From assembly GCF_003293745.1 (NCBI RefSeq), contig NZ_PTLZ01000001.1, positions 1,302,001 through 1,366,000 on the forward strand: a stretch of 64,000 nucleotides of DNA. Reading direction: 5' to 3'. Made by a program: the position numbers and the translations under genes. Shown in pieces: positions 1-8,706 of this stretch; position 1 is the stretch's first letter, and each line of letters opens with the position of its first letter. The notes under the pieces were generated by a model that had not been told where the DNA came from, searched no databases, and was given only the letters and a program-made list of their open reading frames with translations. The DNA is from Herminiimonas fonticola (GTDB taxonomy: Bacteria; Pseudomonadota; Gammaproteobacteria; Burkholderiales; Burkholderiaceae_D).

Positions 1-1388
1 GTTTGATCACCAATATCGGTGTGAATCGAATACGCAAAATCAAGTGCCGTCGCACCACGCGGCAGCGCGATGATTTTCGACTTCGGCGTAAACACGTAAA
101 CCGAATCGGGGAACAGATCGACTTTGACGTGTTCGAGGAATTCAGCGGAGTCACCGGTTTGCTTCTGGATATCAAGCAGCGATTGCAGCCAGGCGTGCGT
201 ACGCTGCTGCAGATCGTTCAGGCTGCCTTCATCATCTTTATAAAGCCAGTGTGCGGCTACACCAGACTCGGCCACGCGATGCATGTCTTGCGTGCGAATC
301 TGAAACTCGACCGGCGTACCGTAAGGACCGATTAATGTCGTGTGCAAGGATTGATAGCCGTTCAGCTTTGGAATCGCGATGTAATCCTTGAACTTGCCTG
401 GCATGGGCTTGAACAGCGCGTGCAAGGTACCCAGCGCGACATAGCAATTCGCAAAGCTGTCGACCACTACGCGGAAGCCATAGACGTCCAGCACTTGTGA
501 GAAGGTCAGGCGTTTGTTGCGCATCTTGGTATAGATGCCGTACAGGGTTTTTTCACGACCGTAGACTTGCGCCGGAATACCGGTGGCAGTCAGCGTGTTA
601 TTGACCGAATCGAGAATCTTGCTGACGACTTCGCGACGATTGCCGCGCGCTGCCTTGACTGCCTTGCCCAGCGTTTTGTAACGCATCGGATACAGATGCG
701 AAAACGACAGATCCTGCAGTTCACGATAAATATTATTCAGGCCGAGTCTATGCGCGATCGGTACATAGACTTCCATCGTTTCGCGCGCGATGCGGCGTTT
801 CTTGATGGCTGACATTGAACCCAGCGTGCGCATATTGTGCAGGCGGTCGGCCAGCTTGACCAGAATGACGCGTACGTCGCGCGCCATCGCCAGCAGCATC
901 TTGCGGAAGTTTTCCGCCTGCGCTTCGATCTGGCTTTGAAATTCGATTTTTTCCAGCTTGGACAGACCATCGACCAGATTCGCGACCGGCGCGCCGAAGC
1001 GTTCGATCAACTCATCCTTGCGTACGTCCTGATCTTCCATCACGTCATGCAGCAGTGCCGCCATGATCGCCTGGGCATCCAGCTTCCAGTCGGCGCAGAT
1101 TTCGGCGACAGCGATAGGATGCGAAATATAGGGTTCGCCCGACATGCGCATTTGACCAAGATGCGCTTCATCCGAAAAGCGATAGGCTTCCTTGACCTTC
1201 TTCAGTTCTGAAGGAGTCAGGTATTCGGCGAGCTTGTTGGTCAGTTGCGTAACAGACGCTACACCGGGAACCGGGGCTGGCGCTGAAGCGGGGGATTTGT
1301 TCGATGTGACTTTTGAGGCCGAGCGGTCGGGAACCGCTCGGTTATTTGGAGCGACGGATAGCGTTGAATCTGCAGGTGTCAGGCTCAT
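1..1388 (-). CDS. spoT: Bifunctional (p)ppGpp synthetase/hydrolase SpoT (N-terminal part, cut by window edge)
   Basis: Makes and degrades the stringent-response alarmone (p)ppGpp in the cytoplasm. Reading the minus strand from the ATG at 1388 gives an open frame to the window edge, about 462 codons, so the C-terminal regulatory part is missing. After a Pro/Ala/Ser-rich leader of some 45 residues comes the HD hydrolase domain with the ALLHDVMED metal site. Near the cut end are the synthetase-domain segment IRTQDMHRVAESGVAAHWLY and the beginning of a TGS domain (ATALDFAYSIHTDIGD). An intact hydrolase site favours the SpoT/Rel bifunctional type over synthetase-only RelA. It lies 43 bp downstream of rpoZ on the same strand, the usual gmk-rpoZ-spoT order of proteobacteria. 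Confidence 0.95.
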   Translation of the reverse strand, partial: MSLTPADSTLSVAPNNRAVPDRSASKVTSNKSPASAPAPVPGVASVTQLTNKLAEYLTPSELKKVKEAYRFSDEAHLGQMRMSGEPYISHPIAVAEICADWKLDAQAIMAALLHDVMEDQDVRKDELIERFGAPVANLVDGLSKLEKIEFQSQIEAQAENFRKMLLAMARDVRVILVKLADRLHNMRTLGSMSAIKKRRIARETMEVYVPIAHRLGLNNIYRELQDLSFSHLYPMRYKTLGKAVKAARGNRREVVSKILDSVNNTLTATGIPAQVYGREKTLYGIYTKMRNKRLTFSQVLDVYGFRVVVDSFANCYVALGTLHALFKPMPGKFKDYIAIPKLNGYQSLHTTLIGPYGTPVEFQIRTQDMHRVAESGVAAHWLYKDDEGSLNDLQQRTHAWLQSLLDIQKQTGDSAEFLEHVKVDLFPDSVYVFTPKSKIIALPRGATALDFAYSIHTDIGDQ

Positions 1389-1431
1389 TCTGATTTGTGA
1401 TGATCAGCCGCATCGCGGTAATGTTAATAAA

Positions 1432-1638
1432 TTAATTACTTGGGACTTTTTTCAGCATTTCAATGCCGACATGGCCAGCTGCGATTTCGCGCAATGCGAT
1501 CACGGTTGGCTTGTCTTTCGCATCAACCTTGGGTGTGTGACCTTGCAGCAGTTGACGTGCGCGATAAGTCGCCGACAAAGTCAGTTGAAAGCGATTTGGA
1601 ATCTGTTTGAGGCAATCTTCAATAGTAATGCGGGCCAT
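1432..1638 (-). CDS. rpoZ: RNA polymerase omega subunit
   Basis: Omega subunit of RNA polymerase, which helps beta-prime fold and assemble and is needed for one of the ppGpp binding sites. The 68-residue product begins [10 protein letters not shown] and contains the family core [16 protein letters not shown], followed by the T-ALREIAAG segment. Length and start match the family. It sits between gmk (22 bp upstream) and spoT (43 bp downstream) on the same strand, so co-transcription is likely. Confidence 0.96.
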
Positions 1639-1660
1639 ACGTGCTCCTAAAAATACGATA

Positions 1661-2305
1661 TCAGCTTAAATTGGCATGAATGCCCAATTGGGCGAACAGG
1701 GATGCGTTCCGAGTTGCTTGCTGCGCGAAGCGACAGCGAGTGGCTTTCACAATCGCGCTCAACTCGGCTAAAGCGACTGTAAACTCTTGATTGATAATAA
1801 CATATTCGAACTCGGAAGCGTGGGCGATTTCTCCGCCCGCAGCCAGAATTCGGCGTGTAATCACGTCGTGATCATCCTGGCCACGCTTTTTCAAGCGTTC
1901 TTCCAGTGCGGCAATAGATGGCGGCAGAATGAATATGCCGACTGCATGCGGGAACTGCTTTTTGACCTGCTGCGCCCCTTGCCAGTCAATCTCGAGCAAA
2001 ACATCGACGCCTGCCGTCATTTGTTCCATCAGGCGAATGCGCGAGGTACCGTAATAGTTGCCAAATACTTCAGCTGATTCGAGAAATTCGCCTGCCTGCC
2101 GGCGTTCAAGGAAATCATCGACCGACGTAAAAAAATACTCGCGACCATGCTGATCGTTAGGCCGGGGCGGGCGTGTTGTGTATGAAATCGACAACTTGAG
2201 TGACGATTCTTGCTGCAACAATGCATTGACCAGGCTGGATTTTCCCGCGCCGGATGGGGCGACGACTAAAAACAGACTGCCGGAAGAGGTGGCTTGATCA
2301 GACAT
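1661..2305 (-). CDS. gmk: Guanylate kinase
   Basis: Phosphorylates GMP to GDP with ATP in purine nucleotide synthesis. The 214-residue protein has the P-loop APSGAGKSS near residue 17, the GMP-binding segment [19 protein letters not shown] near residue 41, and the [11 protein letters not shown] segment typical of guanylate kinases. Length is normal. It is the second gene of the yicC-gmk-rpoZ-spoT run. A purine-nucleotide kinase beside the ppGpp enzyme is a conserved arrangement. Confidence 0.96.
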
Positions 2306-2456
2306 TGTTATCCCTGAGCTAACTATGAAAATGGTTTGATTGGCGATATCAGTAATGCTTTGATATCGCGGTCATGGCTTGCTTGTACAAGCTTGTTGCA
2401 GACAGCGAGATTGTAGCGCTGCCTGCTGAAGTTTGTAGCTCACTTGTTCCCGATTT

Positions 2457-3374
2457 TTATTCCAGATTTTGTACTTGTTCGCGCATTTGCTCGATCAGCA
2501 ATTTCATTGCCATCGATGCGTCGGACAATTCCTTGACTGCGGCTTTGGAGCCTACCGTGTTGGCTTCGCGGTTGAGCTCCTGCATCATGAAGTCCAGGCG
2601 TTTGCCGACCTGGCCGCCTTTTTTCAGAATGGCGCGGGTTTCGTCCAAATGCGCCGATAGGCGCGTCAGTTCTTCTGCGACATCGACGCGGATGCCGTAC
2701 AAGCTGACTTCCTGACGAATTCTGTCCAGCGCCTCTTCGCGCGTGATGGTCGGTTGAGCATTTGCGTCGCCGGCTTGTGTCGCCAGGCCCAATGCTTCCT
2801 GCATGCGTTCGGTGGCTTTTTGCTGAAATTGTGCGACGACTTGCGGGATCAGTGGCGTGATGCGTGTGACGATTTCTTCCATGTCACTGACGCGTGTAAG
2901 CAACATTATTTGAAGCGCATTCCCTTCACGGGCGCGGCTTTCTACAAACGCATCCATCGTGGTTTGCATCGCAGCGGCGACTTCGGCTTGCAAGGTGTCC
3001 TGGCCCATTTCGGCTTCTTCGATCACGCCCGGCCAGCGTAATAGTTCGCCAACGGACAAGGGTGCTGCATCGGTAAATTGCTTGCGCAAATCTGCCTGCA
3101 AGTTTGCCAGTGCAGTCAAAGTCGTTGTATTCAGCGCCTGCGTGGCGCCAGACGCAACCTTGCGACCAAAGCTGAGACGGCACTCGACCTTGCCGCGCGT
3201 GACGCGCGCCATGATCGCTTCGCGCAGCGAAGGTTCGAGAGCGCGCAAGTCGTCGTTGATGCGAAACTGCAAATCGAGAAAACGCGAATTGACGCTTTTG
3301 ACTTCGATAGTCAAGGTGCCGTTGGCGGTCTCATGAGTGTTGACCGCGTAACCGGTCATGCTGCAAATGGTCAA
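2457..3374 (-). CDS. yicC: YicC family protein (endoribonuclease-like)
   Basis: YicC family protein of about 305 residues. It has the conserved N-terminal pattern SMTGYA, the VNSRFLDLQFR segment and a C-terminal DUF1732-type end (KRLDFMMQELNREANTVGSKA). E. coli YicC has been reported to act as an endoribonuclease; that role here is by family only. The first ATG (3359) falls inside the conserved start (family: M-x-x-SMTxYA). The TTG at 3374, seven bases after GAGGA, gives MTICSMTGYA and is preferred. A gap of 151 bp separates it from gmk, so gmk may have its own promoter. Confidence 0.9.
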   Translation of the reverse strand: MTICSMTGYAVNTHETANGTLTIEVKSVNSRFLDLQFRINDDLRALEPSLREAIMARVTRGKVECRLSFGRKVASGATQALNTTTLTALANLQADLRKQFTDAAPLSVGELLRWPGVIEEAEMGQDTLQAEVAAAMQTTMDAFVESRAREGNALQIMLLTRVSDMEEIVTRITPLIPQVVAQFQQKATERMQEALGLATQAGDANAQPTITREEALDRIRQEVSLYGIRVDVAEELTRLSAHLDETRAILKKGGQVGKRLDFMMQELNREANTVGSKAAVKELSDASMAMKLLIEQMREQVQNLE

Positions 3375-3549
3375 AATCAGTTCCTCGTTTTTCTTTACAA
3401 AGCGGCGATTTATCCACACAATCCACAACGAACCTTGCTACCGGATGACGGTCGCGCAGGTAAGTGCAAGACAAGAGGCAGACAATATTGCCATTCCCAT
3501 TTTTTGCCGCGTTTGTTCAACCGGTACGATCGAGACTACATAGGAAGAC

Positions 3550-4557
3550 ATGGCTGCGCAAAACAATGCTCCGTTGCCGGATGGACTGGAAATCGCTGGA
3601 TATCGCATTGTAAAGAAGATTGCGTCCGGTGGGTTCAGTATCGTCTATCTGGCCTATGACGAAGATGGCAATGCCGTCGCCATCAAGGAATATCTGCCTA
3701 GTTCGCTGGCATTGCGTCAGGCGGGCGAACTGGTGCCTGCGATTTCGCCGGAAAACCTGCCGGTCTTTCGCATAGGCCTGAAATGCTTCTTTGAAGAAGG
3801 CAGGGCGCTTGCGCGTATCGCGCATCCGAATGTCGTCAGCGTTACCAATTTTTTCCGCGCCAATGAAACCGTCTACATGGTCATGGGTTACGAATCCGGA
3901 CGCTCGCTGCAGGATCACATCCTGCGCCGCCGTGACAAAGGTGACAAGCCGCTGGTATCCGAACGTTTCATCCGCAAGATGTTCAGCCATGTGATGAACG
4001 GTTTGCGTGAAGTGCATACCAACAAACTGCTGCATCTGGATCTGAAGCCGGCAAATATTTATCTGCGCGTCGATGGCACGCCTATCCTGCTGGATTTCGG
4101 CGCAGCACGCCAAACCTTGAAGGCGGATTTGCCCAAGTTGTACCCGATGTACACGCCGGGTTTTGCGCCGCCAGAACTGTATGTGAAGAATGGCAATCTC
4201 GGCCCATGGACGGATATTTACAGCATAGGTGCATCGATGTTTGCCTGCATGGTAGGCGCACCGCCGCAACCGGCAGATCAGCGTAAACTGAATGACAAGA
4301 TGGACGGTCATTTCAACAAGCTGGAAGGTGTGTATTCGTCGGATTTGATCAAGGTCATACGCTGGAGTCTGATGATCGATCCGCTGGAGCGTCCACAAAG
4401 CGTGTTCGCCTTGCAAAAGGCTTTGCGTGAACCGGTGATCGAAGATCAGGGTAATGCGAAATTGCAGCAAGTTACGCGCAAGTTGAAGAGTATTTTTGGC
4501 AGCTTGGGCAAGAAGGCGTCGAACGTCAACACGACCATACAAGAACACACGCGGTAA
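3550..4557 (+). CDS. Serine/threonine protein kinase, soluble Hanks type
   Basis: Cytoplasmic eukaryotic-type Ser/Thr kinase of 335 residues. Visible elements in order: glycine loop ASGGFSIVY (about residues 27-35), the catalytic lysine in AIKEYLP (about 51), catalytic loop HLDLKPANIY (about 172), DFGAAR (about 192), and the APPE-like activation segment GFAPPELY. No transmembrane segment or PASTA/sensor domain is seen; the short C-terminal tail is basic. A PP2C phosphatase follows 61 bp downstream, giving a writer/eraser pair. Substrates cannot be told from sequence. It is divergent from yicC. Confidence 0.93.
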   Translation: MAAQNNAPLPDGLEIAGYRIVKKIASGGFSIVYLAYDEDGNAVAIKEYLPSSLALRQAGELVPAISPENLPVFRIGLKCFFEEGRALARIAHPNVVSVTNFFRANETVYMVMGYESGRSLQDHILRRRDKGDKPLVSERFIRKMFSHVMNGLREVHTNKLLHLDLKPANIYLRVDGTPILLDFGAARQTLKADLPKLYPMYTPGFAPPELYVKNGNLGPWTDIYSIGASMFACMVGAPPQPADQRKLNDKMDGHFNKLEGVYSSDLIKVIRWSLMIDPLERPQSVFALQKALREPVIEDQGNAKLQQVTRKLKSIFGSLGKKASNVNTTIQEHTR

Positions 4558-4618
4558 TCTTATTTAATCGTTCGTATTTAATTTCATTAATCGCGGTAAC
4601 TTTTAACTCAATCACGCT

Positions 4619-5548
4619 ATGCGATTCTCTGTCTATCAAGAAAGCCACATCGGCGGTCGCAAGAACAACCAGGATCGCATGGGCTACAGCTTCACGCGCG
4701 ACGCCTTGTTGCTGCTGGTAGCGGACGGCATGGGCGGCCACATCATGGGCGAAATGGCAGCGCAGATTGCGATGCAAACCATCGCTTCACTGTTCCAGGA
4801 AAACGCCACGCCGTATGTGAAGAAGCCTGAACGCTTTCTGGAAGATAGTTTCTTCGCAGCGCATAGAGAAATCCATCGTTATCGCGCCATCAACAATTTG
4901 CCGGAAACACCGCGTACCACCATCGTCGCCTGCCTGATTCAGCACAATAGTGCGATGTGGGCGCACTGCGGCGATTCGCGTTTGTACTGGATGCGCGGCG
5001 GCCAGATTCTGGCGCGTACGCGTGATCATTCGCGTATCGAAACGTTGATTGCACAAGGCAAGGTCGATGCATCTGAACGCGAAACGCATCCGGATCGCAA
5101 CAAGCTGTTCAACTGTCTCGGTGCGCCGAACATGCCTATCGTCGAAATTTCACGTAGGGCCAGCTTGCAAGCCGGCGACATCATGCTGTTGTGCTCGGAT
5201 GGCTTGTGGTCAGTCTTGCCGGATCACGAACTGGCGCAGCGCCTGCACAGCAATACCATCGTGCGTGCTGTTCCAGAATTGCTGACGACTGCCACGGGCA
5301 TCGCCGGCAAAACCGGTGATAATGTCACCGCGTTGGCAATGATGTGGGAAAGCAGCGAAAACCTGCAAGGCAATAGCACCATCACCACGCATACCTTACC
5401 GGTCGGCAGCGTTACCACCACGATCCAGGCGCCGCGGCACCTCGATCTGGAGAACGCAGACACATACAACGATTCGGATATCGAAAAAGCGATAGAAGAA
5501 ATCCGTAATGCCATCGATAAATCATCTCGTATCACTTCCAGGAATTAA
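4619..5548 (+). CDS. PP2C-family serine/threonine phosphatase
   Basis: Metal-dependent protein phosphatase (PPM/PP2C, Stp/PrpC-like) of 309 residues, expected to reverse the neighbouring kinase. Metal-binding motifs are present: NNQDRMGYS near the start, VADGMGGH (about residue 40), GDSRLYWMR (about 119), CSDGLW (about 193) and GDNVTALAM (about 237). The last 60 residues form a low-complexity Thr/Ala/Glu tail outside the catalytic fold. The gene ends 6 bp before rph, so the kinase-phosphatase pair may share a transcript with the RNA and nucleotide maintenance genes that follow. Confidence 0.93.
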   Translation: MRFSVYQESHIGGRKNNQDRMGYSFTRDALLLLVADGMGGHIMGEMAAQIAMQTIASLFQENATPYVKKPERFLEDSFFAAHREIHRYRAINNLPETPRTTIVACLIQHNSAMWAHCGDSRLYWMRGGQILARTRDHSRIETLIAQGKVDASERETHPDRNKLFNCLGAPNMPIVEISRRASLQAGDIMLLCSDGLWSVLPDHELAQRLHSNTIVRAVPELLTTATGIAGKTGDNVTALAMMWESSENLQGNSTITTHTLPVGSVTTTIQAPRHLDLENADTYNDSDIEKAIEEIRNAIDKSSRITSRN

Positions 5549-5554
5549 TGTCTC

Positions 5555-6289
5555 ATGTCGTATGAAAATCGTCCCAGCGGACGCGCCGCTGATGCATTGC
5601 GCGCCATCAAACTCACCCGCAATTACACCAAGCATGCCGAAGGTTCTGTATTGATCGAGTGTGGTGACACCAAAGTCATCTGCACTGCCAGTATTGAAGA
5701 TCGCGTTCCCGGCTTTTTGAAGGGCAAAGGCCAAGGCTGGTTAACCGCGGAATACGGCATGCTGCCGCGCTCGACGCACACCCGCATGGACCGTGAAGCC
5801 GCACGCGGCAAACAATCCGGTCGCACACAAGAAATCCAGCGCCTGATCGGTCGTTCGCTGCGCGCAGCTTTTGATCTGCAGGCATTTGGCGAACGCACTC
5901 TGCATCTGGATTGCGACGTGATCCAGGCCGATGGCGGCACGCGTACTGCAGCGATTACCGGCACCATGGTTGCTGCCTACGATGCGTTCAGCAAGCTGGT
6001 CGCACAAAACGTGATCACGGCAATTCCACTCAAGCATTTTGTCGCAGCGATTTCGGTTGGCGTGTACAAAGGCCAGCCTGTGCTGGACCTGGATTACCTT
6101 GAAGATTCCGATTGCGATACCGATATGAACATCGTCATGACCGACGCCGGCCACTTCATTGAAGTGCAGGGCACTGCAGAAGGCGCGGCTTTCGATCGCG
6201 CCACGATGGACCGTTTACTCGATCTGGCGCAAGACGGTATTCGAGATCTGATCGTGATGCAAAAACAGGCTTTGGCGATTGCTGAGTAA
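5555..6289 (+). CDS. rph: Ribonuclease PH
   Basis: Phosphorolytic 3'-5' exoribonuclease that trims tRNA 3' ends. The 244-residue protein opens with [11 protein letters not shown] and has the family segments [47 protein letters not shown] and [13 protein letters not shown]. Full length with no frameshift (E. coli K-12 rph is frameshifted). It precedes rdgB and hemW, a common proteobacterial order, with a terminator at 6366-6395 between it and rdgB. Confidence 0.97.
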   Translation: MSYENRPSGRAADALRAIKLTRNYTKHAEGSVLIECGDTKVICTASIEDRVPGFLKGKGQGWLTAEYGMLPRSTHTRMDREAARGKQSGRTQEIQRLIGRSLRAAFDLQAFGERTLHLDCDVIQADGGTRTAAITGTMVAAYDAFSKLVAQNVITAIPLKHFVAAISVGVYKGQPVLDLDYLEDSDCDTDMNIVMTDAGHFIEVQGTAEGAAFDRATMDRLLDLAQDGIRDLIVMQKQALAIAE

Positions 6290-6365
6290 AATAGCCAAAT
6301 CGATAGAGCCACGCCAGCCCCGCAAACTTGTTTTAATGTAATCGCCAAGGTTTTTTCCCTTGCAT

Positions 6366-6395
6366 AACCCGGCTGCTGTTGATGCCGGGTTTTTT
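6366..6395 (+). terminator. Rho-independent terminator after rph
   Basis: The stem ACCCGGC/GCCGGGT with a short loop is followed directly by a run of six T. It lies 77 bp after the rph stop and before rdgB, and should end the kinase-phosphatase-rph transcript. Confidence 0.85.
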
Positions 6396-6427
6396 ATATC
6401 GTTTTAATTTTGAATTGATTAGATTTC

Positions 6428-7012
6428 ATGTCGCGTACCCTCATCCTCGCCTCCAATAATGCCGGTAAATTGAAAGAATTCAGCGCACTGCTCGCGCCTA
6501 TCAATTTCGATTTGCATACACAGTCCGAATTCAATGTGCCGGAAGCGGAAGAGCCGCATGTCACCTTCGTCGAGAATGCAATTGCCAAAGCGCGTCACGC
6601 TTCACGTTTGACCGGCAAGCCGGCGCTGGCCGATGATTCTGGCGTCTGCGTCAATACCTTGGGCGGTGCGCCAGGCGTCTATTCGGCGCGTTATGCAGGC
6701 GAACCAAAATCCGATCAGCGCAACAATGAAAAACTGATTGCCGATCTCGCCGCACATGCAGATAAATCCGCTTACTACTATTGCGTGCTGGTCTTCGTGC
6801 GTCACGCTGACGATCCACAACCGGTGATTGCCGACGGTCGCTGGAACGGTGAAATGATCGCTGAGCCACGCGGACAGGGCGGCTTCGGCTATGACCCTTA
6901 CTTCTGGATTCCTGAGTTGCAAAAAACCGCTGCAGAATTAACCGCAGAAGAAAAAAATCTCCTGTCACATCGCGGTCAGGCCTTGCGTGCGCTGATAGAG
7001 AAGTTGCGATGA
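6428..7012 (+). CDS. rdgB: XTP/dITP diphosphohydrolase (Ham1 family)
   Basis: House-cleaning pyrophosphatase that removes ITP, XTP and dITP. The 194-residue protein has the substrate loop LILASNNAGKLKEF at its start, TFVENAIAKARHAS (about residues 47-60), ALADDSGVCV (about 68) and a FGYDPYFW segment near the C-terminus. Length is typical. Its stop overlaps the hemW start (ATGA at 7009-7012), indicating translational coupling. Confidence 0.96.
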   Translation: MSRTLILASNNAGKLKEFSALLAPINFDLHTQSEFNVPEAEEPHVTFVENAIAKARHASRLTGKPALADDSGVCVNTLGGAPGVYSARYAGEPKSDQRNNEKLIADLAAHADKSAYYYCVLVFVRHADDPQPVIADGRWNGEMIAEPRGQGGFGYDPYFWIPELQKTAAELTAEEKNLLSHRGQALRALIEKLR

Positions 7013-8253
7013 TTCCGATCAAACCGATAAGCAATGACGCTGCATTCAATCTGGATAATTCACAACCTGCACGCGCCGCTACTGCCTACCTCCAGCCAGG
7101 TGCACTGAACCTGACTGCGCTACCGCCTTTATCGCTGTATGTGCATTTCCCGTGGTGTGTGAAGAAGTGTCCGTATTGCGATTTCAATTCGCATGAAGCT
7201 ACTGGCGGTTTTCCAGAAGACGAATATTTGTCTGCCTTGCGTGCTGATCTGGAACAGGCATTGCCGCTGATCTGGGGCCGCAAGATTTACACGATCTTCA
7301 TAGGCGGCGGCACGCCAAGTTTATTGTCGGCAAAAGGATTGGATCGTCTGCTATCGGATATACGCACTTTGCTGCCTTTGGATGGCGCGGTCGAGATCAC
7401 GATGGAAGCCAATCCCGGCACTTTTGAAGCAGAGAAATTCAAGTCTTATCGCAATAGCGGCATCAATCGACTGTCTATCGGCATTCAAAGTTTTAACGCG
7501 AGACATCTGCAAGCCTTGGGGCGTATTCATGACGGTGATGAAGCGCGTCGTGCGGTTGATATCGCGATGGCGAATTTCGACAACTTCAACCTCGATCTGA
7601 TGTACGCCTTGCCATCGCAAACACTGGAAGAGGCGAGGCAGGATGTGCAGACTGCAATCGCATTCGCACCGCCGCATCTGTCGCTGTATCACCTGACGAT
7701 GGAGCCGAATACCGTCTTCGCCAAATATCCGCCGGTGGTGCCGGACGACGATGCCAGCGCCGACATGCAAGACATGATTGCGGAAGTAACTACTGCCGCC
7801 GGTTATCAACACTACGAGGTTTCTGCCTATGCGCAGCCGAAGCGCCAGGCGCGTCACAATCTCAACTACTGGGAGTTCGGCGATTACCTCGGCATAGGCG
7901 CTGGTGCGCATACCAAATTATCGTTCCCGCATCGCGTTGTGCGGCAGGCACGTTACAAACAGCCCAAGTCCTACATGGAGCAGATGCGACTCGGCAATCC
8001 GATACAGGAAGAAACAGAAATCACACGTTCAGAACTGGGTTTTGAATTCATGCTCAACGCCATGCGTTTGACCAACGGCGTGGAAGTGAATTTATTCGCC
8101 GAACGCACCGGCATGCCGCTGAACGCGATAGAACGTGCCTTGAACGATGCGGAAGCCAAAGGCTTGCTGTATCGCGACTACAAGACGATCAAGCCGACCG
8201 AGCTGGGCCAGCGCTTTTTGAATGATCTGCAACAGATGTTTCTAACCGAATAA
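7009..8253 (+). CDS. hemW: Radical SAM HemW (heme chaperone, formerly HemN-like)
   Basis: Radical SAM protein of 414 residues. HemW family members bind heme and deliver it to respiratory proteins rather than acting as coproporphyrinogen oxidase. The cluster motif is YVHFPWCVKKCPYCDFNSH (CxxxCxxC, about residues 49-56), followed by FIGGGTPSLL, EANPGT and RLSIGIQSF. It has a C-terminal HemN-type domain. The N-terminus carries about 40 residues before the core, slightly longer than usual. It is the last gene before tRNA-Ser. Confidence 0.93.
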   Translation: MIPIKPISNDAAFNLDNSQPARAATAYLQPGALNLTALPPLSLYVHFPWCVKKCPYCDFNSHEATGGFPEDEYLSALRADLEQALPLIWGRKIYTIFIGGGTPSLLSAKGLDRLLSDIRTLLPLDGAVEITMEANPGTFEAEKFKSYRNSGINRLSIGIQSFNARHLQALGRIHDGDEARRAVDIAMANFDNFNLDLMYALPSQTLEEARQDVQTAIAFAPPHLSLYHLTMEPNTVFAKYPPVVPDDDASADMQDMIAEVTTAAGYQHYEVSAYAQPKRQARHNLNYWEFGDYLGIGAGAHTKLSFPHRVVRQARYKQPKSYMEQMRLGNPIQEETEITRSELGFEFMLNAMRLTNGVEVNLFAERTGMPLNAIERALNDAEAKGLLYRDYKTIKPTELGQRFLNDLQQMFLTE

Positions 8254-8405
8254 TCGATAAATTATCGCCGGCAGTCGGCATTCCAGCGAGATTTAGGTAT
8301 AATGCGACCTCTTGGAAGTTGATGAACATGGTCGCCGATAGCTTGCACGCTCTGTGCAACAAGGTTGGAATCGGGCCGATACAGTTCATCTGTGTATATC
8401 CAAAA

Positions 8406-8495
8406 GGAAGTGTGGCCGAGTGGTTGAAGGCACCAGTCTTGAAAACTGGCGACGGTTTATCCCGTTCGTGAGTTCGAATCTCACCGCTTCCGCCA
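8406..8495 (+). tRNA. tRNA-Ser, anticodon UGA
   Basis: Ninety-base tRNA. The 7-bp acceptor stem GGAAGTG/CGCTTCC has one T-G pair. The anticodon stem CCAGT/ACTGG encloses the loop CTTGAAA with anticodon TGA at positions 34-36. It has a long serine-type variable arm, a T arm with GTTCGAATC, discriminator G, and encoded CCA at 8493-8495. A TATAAT at 8298-8303 could be its promoter. Its 3' end is 16 bp from the first Tn7-like end sequence at 8512, so it is probably the landmark for transposon targeting. Confidence 0.96.
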
Positions 8496-8511
8496 ATCCC
8501 TCATAAGTTTG

Positions 8512-8525
8512 TGTGCCGTTAAGCA
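8512..8525 (+). repeat. Orphan terminal repeat of an older Tn7-like element
   Basis: A 14-base copy of the element's left terminus (TGTGCCGTTAAGCA) lies just outside the left end of the complete transposon. Joined to the sequence after the right-hand duplication (35840 onward) it forms a second, diverged left end. That end has the TGTGCCGTTAAGCAT tip, a GGAC, a TGCTTTATT and an AGCCAC at matching spacing. It is read as the tip of an older insertion split by the present element. Confidence 0.75.
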
Positions 8526-8586
8526 TGTGCCGTTAAGCATAACTTGGCCACTTGGACAGCTTATGCTTTATTTCCCGATAGGCCAC
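8526..8586 (+). repeat. Transposon left end with TnsB-type repeats
   Basis: Holds the terminal TGTGCCGTTAAGCAT, then a unit ending TTGGCCAC (8545-8552), then GGACAGCTTATGCTTTATTT with GGCCAC at 8581-8586. A looser copy (TTTGCTTTATTC, then TTAGCCGCC) continues to about 8620. Repeated sites of this sort are how TnsB recognises Tn7 ends. Confidence 0.75.
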
Positions 8587-8653
8587 ATTTTGCTTTATTC
8601 AAAAAATGTGTTAGCCGCCGGTGACACTCCAATAATTAAAAAAATCTGCGCAT

Positions 8654-8685
8654 AAAAAAGCCGACCACTAAGGGCCGGCGTTTTT
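8654..8685 (-). terminator. Terminator downstream of tniQ
   Basis: On the minus strand a GCCGGCCC/GGTCGGC stem is followed by six T. It lies 22 bp past the tniQ stop and ends the outward-reading transposition operon before the transposon end. A shorter T run on the other strand makes it weakly bidirectional. Confidence 0.8.
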
Positions 8686-8706
8686 GTACAAAGAAGAGAA
8701 TTGGTT

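Noticed and set aside
3517-4548. Minus-strand ORF of 343 residues opposite the Ser/Thr kinase
   Set aside because: Fully antisense to a gene with all kinase motifs; the product looks like a shadow translation (His/Gln/Arg-rich).
8512-8620. Integron attC-like site, because GTTAAGC fits the GTTRRRY core
   Set aside because: No matching RYYYAAC partner or attC fold was found; the same bases are explained by Tn7-like termini with a 5-bp duplication.
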